The notes under the pieces are model-generated. The model did not search any database. It saw only the letters and a list, made by a program, of their open reading frames with translations, and was not told the origin of the DNA. Both the position numbers and the translations under genes were made by a program. From NCBI GenBank assembly GCA_002197995.1, contig NGZR01000009.1, forward strand, positions 930,001 to 994,000: a stretch of 64,000 nt of DNA. Reading direction: 5' to 3'. The stretch's first letter is position 1, and every line of letters starts with the position of its first letter. Positions 44,682-55,745 of this stretch are shown piece after piece. This DNA is from Gaeumannomyces sp. JS-464. Taxonomy: Eukaryota > Ascomycota > Sordariomycetes > Magnaporthales > Magnaporthaceae.

Positions 44682-46588
44682 ACTCGGCTCCCACCCGCCT
44701 TCGTAAAAGTAAAGCCGCACTTAACGCGTTAACCGCTTTCCCAATTAGGTTAACGCTTTTACCGATTTTGCTTACGGCGTTATCCTCACTTTTGCCCGCC
44801 ATCCAATTTCTTATTTCCCTTTTTTTAACACTACTATTTGCGATCGACGCGATATTTAACGCTTTCGCTTCCGCCCGCTATTTTACCTTTGCTAACCTTT
44901 TTTTAGCCTATTTAATCGCCTGTTTTGCTTTTACCTATCGCGTATTAGCAATAAATTCCTTTTCCTTCGCGCGCGCGACCGTAATCGTTTGCGCGGCCGT
45001 TTGCCCGCTTTCGTCGCTTTTAACTAATTTTTACCTTTTAGTTATTTTCGCTTTACGATTTACTTTTACCCGCTTTTTTACCGTTATAATAAGCTTTTTG
45101 CTTTTATTTTCCCCGCGGATTTCGTTTAATTCGTCGTTTACTCCCGCATTTAAAATTCCGATTCGAGCTTGTCGTTTTTCGCGTTGGAAAACGAGCAACC
45201 CGCTGCTTTTACCGTTGCTCCCTTTTTACGCGGCGTTAAACGCGCCAACCGCTGCTTTCGCTGCATTTTACGAAACCAACTTTATTATTCGCAGCTTGGT
45301 TTTAAACGCACCGCGTATTACGAATGCAATTTCGCTAACCGCAAATGCATTACCGCTTTTCCCGTCGTTATTTAACTGCATATTAATTAAAAGTTCGCGT
45401 TATTTGGCAAAAATGCCGAAAAAGCTTTTAAGCTTTTTAAAATTGCTTATATTGCTTAAAGCAATATAAAGCGTTTAAAAACCGCTTATAAAATAGTGCT
45501 GTAAATTTCCCGGGGATAGTTTTCCGCCGTTATAAATGCGTTTATTAACTTTTCCTAATAGCGTTATAATTATTACCTTATCGGGCCATTTCGCTTTTAA
45601 CGCCGCGTACGAATAACGCATCGCCGTTTTTAAACGCACGGTTTACGTTATTAAGTTTAAAAACGACCGGTTTAATTTACCGCCTGTTATTTTATCGTTT
45701 AAACGGTCCCGCGTTAACGATAGTATTACGAACTTAACTTTACGCTCCCTTTTTAAGCGCTTACGCACGACGCGGTTTAAGCTTAGCCCCGAGCTTTAAC
45801 CTTTTCCTTTTATACCCGCTCGGTTTTTAATTACGCCTCGCTCGCTGCCATTATGTCCGTTATAAATCGCTTATAAAGCGCGCTTTGCGGTTCGCCTTTT
45901 TTTAGGTTAAGTGTTAATTCGCCCGCTCGTTTAAATGCGGGGTTCGATTTTACTATTAACATTGGCACTCGTTTTCGCCTTAAGTTTTTTAGCTTTAACC
46001 GTACCGTTACGACGTTTTCGCGCGCTGGTAGGAATGCTATTATACTTTTGGTCGTTAACGATTTAGATTTTAACGACTTATACAACGCGAGCAACGAAAA
46101 GTGTAATAACGATAACGGTGCGAAAAACGAAAAGAGTAACGACGATAACGGTGCGGAAAACGAAAAGGCGGGTAAAAAAAATAAAAAAAATAAAAAGGAA
46201 AGTAAATAAAAGGGATTTTAAACTAATAGTTTAACCGCGTTTTAAAACGCGGAATTAATTTCGGAATTTACGGTTTTCCTATTAGCGGGAGTTGTATTAG
46301 TCGATATATATAGCATTAGCGTTGCGGAACTTTTTTTTTGCGCTTTTTTCAGCCTATTACGCTTTCGTTTTACCGTTTGCATTTCGAGGTCGCTATCGTT
46401 CGTTATAACGTTTTTGTACTTTTCCTCGTAGCGGTTTAACGCTTCGTTTTTTACGAAAAGCTTAAAAAGGGTTTAAATAAGTATTATATGCCTTTTCCAC
46501 TAAATATAAACTTTTTTAACTTTACTTTGCTTTTCGTTTATAATACGGGATTTATTAATACGGTTTATTAACTATTTCCGTTTTTCGT
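44682..46588 (-). other. 3' region of Gypsy-2 between integrase and LTR
   Basis: About 1.9 kb. A minus-strand frame at 46094-45831 (ALYKSLKSKSLTTKSIIAF) and a charged reading at 45380-44900 (LVFQREKRQARIGILNAGVN) look coding-like but were not recognised. The 233-codon plus-strand frame at 44768-45469 is its Phe/Leu/Ala-rich mirror. Confidence 0.4.
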
Positions 46589-46590
46589 TA

Positions 46591-48449
46591 ACGTGGTTTA
46601 CAAGCGAGTCGCGCACACAAGCGAGTCGCGCATTTTCCAATGCGACGCGTGTCTCCCACTTCCAATTCCAATTTTTTAACAACCACAAATAAAATCGACG
46701 TCCAAAAAAGCTAGGATTGTTTTCGCTATACAAGCAGTCCAATCTAATGGGGGACTAAATTTGCGTTCGGCAGCCAAAATTTACGATATTCCTAAATCCA
46801 CGTTGCGCGACCGACGCGCCGGCAAACCTGCTCGACGCGACACCATGCTCAAATTACGGAAATTAACGGAATCCGAAAAGGAGGCGCTTATTAAATACAT
46901 CCTCGAGCTGGATTCCCGCGCATTCCTTCCCCGGCCTTTTAGTGTTAAAAATATGGCCAACCAACTGCTTGCCGAACGCGACGCGGGCGCCGTCGGCAAA
47001 AACTGGGTCGCGAACTTCGTTAAACGCCGCGCAAAGCTCGGTACGCGCTAAATTCGAAAGTACGATTACCAAAAAGCCAAATGCGAAAATTCCAAGCTCG
47101 TTTTTGCTTGGTTCGATTTTGTACGGAATACTATAAACAAATATGGCATTTAAGGTAAAAACATTTACAATTTCGACGAAACCGGCTTTTTTATAGGCAT
47201 AATCGCCGCCGTTATGGTTATTATAATATCGGAAAGCCGTGGCAAAGCAAAGCTAGTTTAGCCTGGCAATCGGAAATGGGCTACGGTTATTTAAAAGGTT
47301 AACTATTGCGGTTAAGCGATCCCTTTTTTTATTATCGTTAAAAGGCAGTACCATTTGGCCAATTGGTACTCGAAAACCGACTTTTTACGCGATTGGGTTA
47401 TTTTAACGAGTGCTAACGGGTGGACTACGAACGAGCTCGGCCTAAAATAGATTTAGCATTTCGATAAACACATTATAGCCTATAAAAAAGGGTTTTATCG
47501 TTTGTTAATGCTAAACGGCCATAAAAGCTACCACTCGACGGATTTTAAGCTTTACTGCCAAAAACATAATATTATTACGCTTTGCATGCCTTCGTATTCG
47601 TTTTACTTTTTTTAGCCGCTTAATGTTAAATGCTTTAGCCCGCTAAAAAAGGCGTACGATCGACAAATCGAAAACCTAATAAGGTTACACGTTAACCACG
47701 TAACTAAAATCGAGTTCCTTTCGGCGTTTAAAACGTTATTTTTTAATTTTATAACCGAAAAAAATATTTAAAAAGGGTTCCGAAAGGCTGGCTTTGCTTC
47801 TTTTAATCCGGATTCGGTTTTAAAAAAGCTAAATGTAAAGTTACGGATTTTAATTCCCCCGAAAAAGCTTTTAAACGACGCCGAACCTTGGACTTTTAAA
47901 ACGCCCCAAACAGCCAGGGACGCAACTTCGCAATCCGAACATATTAAAAATCGGATTTCCAATTACCGGAGCAGCTTTTCGTTACCTATGCTATCGGCTG
48001 TAAACCAATTAACGAAAAGGGCCAAAGCAATTATGCATCGGGTTAACCTTTTGGAAGAAAAGTGCTCCAAGCTACGAAGGGCGAACGAGGTATTAAGCAA
48101 ACGCCGAAAGGCCAAAAAACACGTGTCCGATAAAAAGGGTTACATACTGTTAAAAAATACGAGATATTTTAAACTAGCAGGAGCTGGATAAGCAGTTATA
48201 GCAAAAAATGCGCGATTATAAGGGGCAAGAAAAGAGGGCAACGACGACTCGTCGGCGATGTGGCACTTGCGGCAAAACCGGACACAATGCGCGCATTTGT
48301 TAGGAAAAAGTAAAAACGTCCGATGTATACAATTTCGAATAGTTTAAATGGATTTTTGGCGTTGTTAGGTTGGCATGCGCGTCGATTAACCGGAGGTCGG
48401 GTGTGGGTGCGCGACTCGCTTATATGCGCGACTCGCTTGTAAACCACGT
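46591..48449 (+). mobile_element. Complete pogo/Fot1-like DNA transposon inside Gypsy-2
   Basis: 1859 bp with inverted repeats starting ACGTGGTTTACAAGCGAGTC and containing a direct subterminal repeat (AAGCGAGTCGCGCA twice at each end). TA lies on both sides (46589-46590, 48450-48451). It carries one transposase gene on the plus strand and is less AT-shifted at its start than its surroundings. Confidence 0.92.
46692..48310 (+). pseudogene. Pogo/Fot1-like transposase (HTH, CENP-B-type, DDE_1, zinc knuckle)
   Basis: In order: a psq-type HTH (FAIQAVQSNGGLN, LRSAAKIYDIPKSTLRDRRA), a CENP-B/Tc5-type DNA-binding part (LTESEKEALIKYILELDSRA, VGKNWVANFVKR), then a DDE_1 core starting NFDETGFFIG (first Asp), with MLNGHKSYHS and later FDKHIIAYKKGFYRLL, PLNVKCFSPLKKAYDRQIEN, and a C-terminal region (AVNQLTKRAKAIMHRVNLLE). 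It ends with a CCHC knuckle CGTCGKTGHNARIC. Open from about 46692 to 47051, then broken by multiple TAA/TAG and shifts. Confidence 0.85.
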
Positions 48450-48699
48450 TAATTAATACGGCCGGTGGTTAAAACTTAGCTATTATTTATTTAAAAACGG
48501 GATTTTCGCTCGCTCGGCGTATTTTATTTATATTAAAGCGGTAATGCGCTTTAACAAGTAAGCTTTTCATTTTTACTACGTTAAATTTTACCATTTTAAT
48601 TACCGTAATTTTAACGCGTAATTAGTTAAGTTTTTTTAAGCAAAGGGAAAGGAAATTGTTTAAATTTAGCCACATTTTATTTTTTAGCTTATATTATTC

Positions 48700-51600
48700 C
48701 GCCGGCCGCTTTTTTTAATTCGCATCCTTTTTAACTTGTTAAATTACCATAATTATAATTGCTTAATATATGTTTGTAATTTAAGCTAATTTTTTTTACA
48801 TACTTTTCGGCTTTCGTTATTAATGCGCTTTTTTAAACTTAAAAGTGTTTTTTTACTGGTTAAAATAAACGAAGGTTTATACTTATAATTGGCAAAAAAC
48901 GAAAACGTATTAATAATTACGTAAAAGCGGGAGTTAAACGCGAGCTAAATTACAAAAAGCCATTAGTTTTAATCCGATTACTAGTAATTAATGTAAACTT
49001 TTAATGCGGTTTGCACTTTTTGATTTACGCGTTTTGTACCGCCGTTCGTTTAAAAGTGGTAAGTTATATTTAAAAGCTATTTAATTTCCAAACGCTAATA
49101 AAAATGCTGCTAAAAGTTATTAGTTTAATTCGTTTTTTTATCCGACATAATTAAAGCGGGCTAATTATAAAAACGGACGAAATAAGTTATAAAACGGTTT
49201 ACGCACTTTTCGGTTTGCATAAACGGTATCGCTTTTAAAATAACCTTTTTCGTTAACCTATCGGTAATTACTTATAAAGCAGTATTCCCGTTTATTAAAA
49301 AGAGGTTTATTATAAAATCCATTTGCAAGTGTTTATAAAACCGGTTGGAAATAAACAAAGGTTATAAAAAGCTTTATTTTAAATCCTTTTAAATTTTACT
49401 ACGGTTATAAACGTTATAATTGCCGACGAAACGTTTAATATTACAATGCATTAAAGGCTAATAAAAGTTTTTCGCTACGGCGTGCGTAGTGCCGTTTCGA
49501 CCCGGATAGTTTACGACGGAAGCGTTATGTATTTTTTAAATTAGCACGTTTTAAAACTTATCCCGTGGGTTATTTTTTATTCCACCGCCGCTATTACTGC
49601 CTCCGTAATAAAAACGGCTTTTAGCATTTAAAGCTTATTTTTAAACCTTAGCTTACTTTTGTTATTAATACGGCATTTTGCTTTTTACACTTTTAAATTT
49701 AAAGCTAAGTTTAAAAAGCGTTCGTCGCGTTTTATAAAGCGGTATATAAATTTGTATACATTGTTTTGCCTGGCCGTGCTTTCGAATAGCTTACGCAAAT
49801 CCTGGTTTTTTAACCATTAAACGTCGTTCGGAATTTCGTCGGGTTTTTTTTTTTAAACGCGAAGCTGTTATTAAAAATTTGGATCGCTCGCATTTAAGTA
49901 AACGAGTTTTCGAGCAATAGTTGCATTTTTTTAGTTTCGTATTTCTCGTCCTTTTTCGGGCGGTTTTATTCCCTTCGTAATAAAACGTTTGATATTACGT
50001 TTTCTTTGCTTGGGCGGTATTATAACCTAAAGTTATATTTAGCTAACACTTTTGCTTAACGCGCTTACCGCTTCGATAAGCGTTAAAACTTTATAAAGTA
50101 TTCCAAATTCTTATAATTCGTAAAAATGGTAAAGCTTTTACAGCTGCAAAGCTTCGCGTTTTAATGCTTTAAGCTATTAACGATAACTAGCATTTTTTTT
50201 ATCGTAAACGGGATAATTACGCTTTGCGGGCTTTAATTTGCGGGAATGGAATTTTACCGAGCGCTTTTCCCCGTTTTTTTTTACATTAACGTGCCTTTTA
50301 AAGCAAACCCGTTGCAATCCGTTTTTAAAAACGTAAGCGCGTTTAAATCTTATTTCGTAAGCATATTAACGGATAGGAATAAATATTTTAAACCTTCGAA
50401 AGCGGATTAGTGTTTTTCCGTCTAGTAAAAAGGCATTCCTTTTTTTATTAACTCCGTTAGCGGTGCGGCCGCTTTTAAAAAACCGGGGATAAAAACTCGG
50501 TAAAAGTTTAAAAATTTTAAAAAATTGCGGACTTTTTTCGTCGTATAAAAAGCTTTTTAACGTTAAACGGCTTTTACTTTTTCGAAGTCGAGGTTTACCT
50601 TTACGCCGGCTTTTATAATAAATCCCAAATATTTAATCTTTTTTACCGCGAATTGTAATTTATCGGGGTTAAAATGCAAGCTATAACTTTAAAAACGCTT
50701 AAATACTTTTCGCATTTTATAAAGGTGATTTAACCGCGAATTTTGCGTATATAATATTATCTAAATATGCCGAGCAAAACTCGTTTACAAAGTTTTTTAA
50801 AATGGTATTAATATACTTTTAAAAGGTGGTTAAGGCTTTTAAAAAGCCGAAAAGGGTAACGGTTTATTTAAATAAGCCGTATCGGGTGCGAAAAGCGGTT
50901 ATATACTCGTGGCCCTTTTTAACCCGGATTTTTTAAAAAGCTTATATTATATTCACTTTAGTTAACCAGCGAGCGCCGGCCAAATTGCGTAAAGCATTGG
51001 GAATAAGCGGGAAAAAGTACCGGTCGGGCTGTAAAATGGCATTTAAACTTTGGTAATCGCAATAAAAGCGCAACCTTTCGCCCGGTTTTCGCACGAACAA
51101 AATAAAAGCTCCGGCGAGGGAATTATTAGCCCGGATAAATCCTTTATTAAGCAGGTTTCGAAACGTCGTGTTTAATATTAAAAGTTTTTTTCGCGACATA
51201 TTATATAAAGGTTTTTAAAATAAAAAAAGCTTAACCTTATTAACGTTTTTTTTTAATTTTTATTTCGTGGTTTACACCCGGCTTATACGGGTTTAGCTTA
51301 TTTTCCTTTTGCTTTATAAATAACGGAAATAAATCGTAAAACTCCCGCGAAATAAGCTTTCGTAATTGGGATTTTATTTTAAAAACCTTTTTTTCCAATG
51401 CTTTTTTAACGTTAAATATAAAAACCGCAAAAATCGCAGCTCGCGCTACGAGTTCCCCTTTTATAATCGCGATCGATTCGTAATATCGGGCGAACGTAAC
51501 CATTTGTATTTTCGCCACGTTCGCTTTTGCTTTTCTTTTTCGCAACCGTTTTTCCGGGAGCAAATAGCGCATTTAAAAGCGCGTTTTTCCCATTTATATT

Positions 51601-51900
51601 TTTAACATATGTGGGATAAATACCGCTTAATAGTGCATTAGTTATGGTTTTTTTTTAAAATAAATCGTTAAGTAAAGCTTAGTACTATATAAGCGTAAAC
51701 CTTTTTTTTTACACCGGTTTTCGTTTTTAAAAAAAAACAAGTGATTTTCCGGATTACTTTTTTTTTTTATAATAGCTTTTTTTAATGTCCTTAGCGACAT
51801 TCGGTAAATAAGCAATTCCGTTTCGGCGGCGGCGTTTTTATTAATAACTGCGTAATATTTGCAACTTTCGTTTACAAATGCGTTAAACAATTTTATACTA
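48700..51900 (-). pseudogene. Gypsy-2 pol remnants: RT, RNase H, integrase
   Basis: Minus-strand pieces in order: EFYDLFPLFIKQKENKLNPY with GVNHEIKIKK (51300), RT start NLLNKGFIRANNSLAGAFIL, FVRKPGERLRFYCDYQSLNA and ARWLTKVNII (51199-50942). Then integrase follows: MDFIINLFLINGNTAL, VITDRLTKKVILKAIPFM, and NGGTKRVNQKVQTALKVYIN at about 49330-49030. The gap between RT and integrase holds RNase H remnants. All heavily RIP-mutated. Confidence 0.85.
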
Positions 51901-52049
51901 TTAACTATCGTTAAAATGTATATTAAATATGTTTTTTATACCTTTATCCGCATTTATAAAAGCTATTAAAGCTTTGTTTTCTTTAAAGTACGACTTTATT
52001 TTAGGGCTACTTTTTTCCCTAGCTTTTAGCTTTTTTCGTCGGCTCGTTT

Positions 52050-53675
52050 TTTCTTTTTAGCCAAAAAGGGAATTCCTCGCTATTAAAGCCAGCCCCGCGG
52101 ATAGCCGTCCTTTTAGCGTTTTTAAAACAGGTCGCCGGCTCGTAAAAGCATTCCGCTTAATAATGGTTACTTACACCGTAACGCAAATAGCGGCTTTATT
52201 TTTAACGGCGGTTTTTTTCTTTTCGGGAAACCTATTAAGCTCGGCGGGGGGCTTTTTCAGGCCCGGTTAGCATTTTTTCCTCGGGCGCCCCCGCGGCTTC
52301 CACGCCCCCGCCCGCTAACCTTTGCAACGTTTATTACCACGTCGCCGTCGGAATTTCGAGTAACGTTATTATTAGTGGAGTTTATTGCAATGGCAACAGG
52401 TTTTCGAGCGGGGTTAAATAGGCTGCCTTATTAAGGGTTTTAACTATGCCTTGCCTTTTATCCTCTTTTCCTTTTTTTCCGCTTTTAGCGCTTTTTTTTA
52501 AGTTTAGGAACTGCTAAATGCGTTCCCATTTTATTGCCCGGGCGTAAAGCTTAGCTAAATATGCGTAATACTCGTTTGGGAGTTTAATAACCGTTAAAAC
52601 GTTTGCGAAACTGCGGTTAAAAAATCCTTTTAAAAAAACGAGTTTAAACTCGTTTTCCTAGGCATTGCTACCAGCCCGGCTTAGCACGTCCTTAAATATT
52701 AGGCCGAATTTGCTAAAAGATTAGCCCTTTTTTATTTAAAAGCCCGCAGCTATATTTACGCGGCTGCTTTATCCTAAACGGTGCCAAACGTAAAGTAAAG
52801 TTTATTAATGTATTTCGTAAAGTTATATTTCGTATTTTTACCTTCCGTTTTAAAAAATTGCTCCATTTGCTTTTTGCGCGATTAAAAAAGCGTTTGGTAA
52901 ATTTCGTACCAGGTTTTTATATCGCTATTTAGCCAGTTTTTATTTTTTTATTTATGTTAAACTTAAAAATTAGCTTTTTTATATAGGAATGGAATAAAGT
53001 TTACGCTCCGTTTTAAATGGGTTATTTCGTTAGCTTTTTTTTATAATCTTTATTTAAATCGGGTCGTTTATTTTCGTCCAATTTTAAAATGTAAAACTCC
53101 TTTTCGGTTAAGCGATGCTCGGTAACCATTACGGCTTTAATTAAAGTTATAACTGCTTATTTTATGTTTTAAAATAGCGTTATTTGGGGGATTTCGCTAA
53201 ATGGGTTAAACGTTATAATGTTTGTTATATCCCTTTCCTCGATTTGGAGGGGTTTTTTTGGAAACCTTAATTAAGCCTTTTTATTTTGCTCGGTTTTAAG
53301 CTTTTCGGCGGCGGCTGCTTTCGCTTCCAATTAAGCGCTAATAGCGGCTTTGTTCTTTTCTTTTCCCGTTTATTTTTCCCTTTTCGTTTATTTAAGTAAA
53401 GCCTAAGGGAAACGTTTTCCTTATAGCGTGCTAAACTTTTTTTGTTATTTTTTTAAGCCTTTTTCCGGCGTAATAGGAACCGCCCGTGGATTAGCGGGGG
53501 TTGCTTCGCTTAACGAGTCGCTTTTTAACGATCCGCTTTTCGTAAAGCTATCGTCGTCGAAAATTAAAAACGTTCGTAACCGTTTTTCCTCGGTTAGCAA
53601 CGGCGATATTTGCGCTCGCCTTTGCGTATTCCTTTTTAATAGTTTATATTGTAAAAGTCTTACGACGTAATACAC
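52050..53675 (-). pseudogene. Gypsy-2 gag remnants
   Basis: The longest open part (53675-53445) contains LTEEKRLRTFLIFDDDSFTK followed by SDSLSEATPANPRAVPITPE, an acidic, disordered gag-like N-terminus that begins at the LTR edge. The rest of the interval before pol is unreadable but in the right place for gag. Confidence 0.55.
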
Positions 53676-53865
53676 GCTTATAAGGACTTTAGTAAATTAA
53701 CAAACTACGAAAGCTAGGAAGTGAAAAGGGCTGCTCCGCAAATTTAAAAGCGGATTTGGCTATATACTGGTAACGTGGCTAGTGCGTTAATATGGCGCGC
53801 TTCGGTGGGCTACTAGCTACGAGCCGGAGCTCGTAACTGCATTAATAGGAACCGACCTTTTAACA
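53650..53865 (-). repeat. Gypsy-2 LTR (right, 5')
   Basis: 216 bp; minus orientation starts TGTTAAAAGG and ends CTTTTACA. Confidence 0.88.
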
Positions 53866-54286
53866 ATAATAATATCGATAAATAAACTAATAATGTGTTC
53901 GGTAATAGTAAAAGTTTTTTTTAAAGTTTAAAATAGTCGTTCGTGGGATTGTTTTCCAGTTATTTTAACGTTTTAATAATTTCGTTTTTTTTAATTACAT
54001 TATTAGCCATTTTTAAGTTATAATAAATCGATTTTAACTGCTTTCCTTCGCTTTTTTTATTGTTTTTCGCGTTTTATTTAACCTTCGATTTGTACCGTTA
54101 TCGTATTACTTATAACCAAATTTTTTAAAGCTTTATTTAGTTAATCTTTAATTATCGCGTTTGGTAAATTATTTAATTTTACGATCCAACGGATTTCGTT
54201 AATTTCGCGCTTTTCGTAGGATTTTTTAAATGTTATAACATCGATTATAAGCTTTTTTTCCGCTATTATACCTAATTGTACGAAGC
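53866..54286 (-). pseudogene. Copia-1 RNase H C-terminus (continuation)
   Basis: Homologous to 55746-56157 in copia-2, which encodes the end of copia pol. It ends GAAGC at 54282-54286, the left target duplication of copia-2. Confidence 0.7.
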
Positions 54287-54521
54287 TGTTAATAGGAGTG
54301 TTACTTTTATAAGCACGGAAATCTCCAAAAAGATATAATAAAAATCCATAAATTTAGTATTAGTGTTTGTAGTAATGCATGTTTTTATAGGAATTTAATT
54401 ACAGGAAAAGGATTACAAAATCCCTTTTTGTAAGCTCGTAGGAGCGCACGGCCCGTAAGCTTGCGGCTTTACGAAGCGTGGGCCTTTTTTGGATGTACGC
54501 GTTAAATTACGTAAATTAACA
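54287..54521 (-). repeat. Copia-2 LTR (left, 3')
   Basis: 235 bp, starting TGTTAATAGG and ending AATTAACA. Confidence 0.88.
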
Positions 54522-55745
54522 CTAGCAATTTTTTCTTTAAACGCGTGCATCGGTAAATGCTCGTTTTCCAAATCCCGGGATTTTATAATACTAATAACAA
54601 AAGAATCCGGATTTGGTAACCTGCTTTAAAAATAAAGGAAAAAAAGGTAAAAGGATTATGCTGGATATCGATAAAAACTATAAATAAAGATTGTAAATAG
54701 GAATAATAGGAAGTAAAGCAATATTTAGTTAAGCGCTCGGAAGATTAAATAATGCCGGATTAAATGCGCATAATAGCAGTAAATAAATTTAATAGAGATT
54801 TATTAAGCCGCGTGCGTATTAATTAGTGTAATAGGAAAAAGTAAATCGGAAGTATAATTTAAAAAGCTTAAGATATTTTAAAAACCGTAGGTTTTAATCG
54901 TTGTAATTTGGAATTTAATTTTTACAATTACAAATATTAATATCCCCGCTGTTTGCCTATTTGCTTGCCGATTTTTGCTTTACTGTTTTACTGTTCGACT
55001 AATTACCGCGATGGTATCCATTCGTTTTAAAGGAGCTGGTAAAGGTAAATCCGTTAAAAAAGGTTAAATTAGCGTTAAAACGGTCCCAAATAATAGCGTT
55101 AAAAAAACTCGTGCTAAAAAGGGAAAAGGCAAATCCTTTGCTCGCCCGCGCTTTGCAAAAGGCAAATAAAAATTGTTTTTATGCCTAAATTGCTTTAACT
55201 TTTTTTTAGCCGCAAGTTTAATAAAATTAGGTGCTTTAATATCAAGCCGGCCCGCAACCGTTACTGGTTTTATGCTTTTGGTTATTCGTGTTAACTGGTG
55301 TAAGTGATTTTTTAAGCTTTGGTTTGCTAATCTTTTGCGCTAACGATTAGTAATTTTAAAATCGCAATAGCTTTAGCCAAAAAGTTTATAATTAAATATT
55401 TCCGCGAAACTATTGTTAATAAAATATAATGGCTGATTTTTTATTTAGCTGCTATAGTGCTTTATTAACCGTGCTTTCGCTATTTTTAGGATTTCGCGAA
55501 ATGGCGCACCACTACCAAATGTATAATCCTTTTTAAAAAGGAGGAATAAGCCGGTAAAGTTAACGCTAATTTTATTAAAATAAGTGCTATTAAGCGGAAA
55601 GTGGCGGGCCGCGCTGCTATTTAACGTATATTCGATGCGGCGTTTTTAAAAGCAAAAAACAGCTTATTTGGAACTTTTAACGATAACGAGGATAAAAACG
55701 AAAAAATGGCCGAAAAGGGAAAAAAGGATAAACGTGCTAATAATA
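54522..55745. other. 3' module of copia-2, with plus-strand coding-like frames
   Basis: Between the end of pol and the 3' LTR. Plus-strand segments include MVSIRFKGAGKGKSVKKG, FARPRFAKGK, VNANFIKISAIKRKVAGRAA and FLKAKNSLFGTFNDNEDKNE, conserved in reading with the copia-1 copy. Broken by stops; function unknown. Confidence 0.4.

Larger units (their letters stand above)
44466..53865 (-). mobile_element. Gypsy-2, Ty3/Gypsy element with 216-bp LTRs, inserted in copia-1
   Basis: Two direct repeats of 216 bp (44466-44681 and 53650-53865) with TG...CA ends in minus orientation. Flanks are CTAAT and ATAAT, sharing TAAT, and the uninterrupted target is seen in copia-2 near 55737-55745. Pol is on the minus strand. 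Without the pogo insertion (46591-48449) the element is about 7.5 kb. It is a different family from Gypsy-1. Confidence 0.88.

Noticed and set aside
44768..45469. 233-codon open frame on the plus strand within Gypsy-2
   Set aside because: Phe/Leu/Ala/Ser-rich composition is that expected for the complement of Lys/Asn/Glu-rich coding; the opposite strand reads as charged, coding-like sequence, and it lies inside a RIP-mutated retrotransposon.
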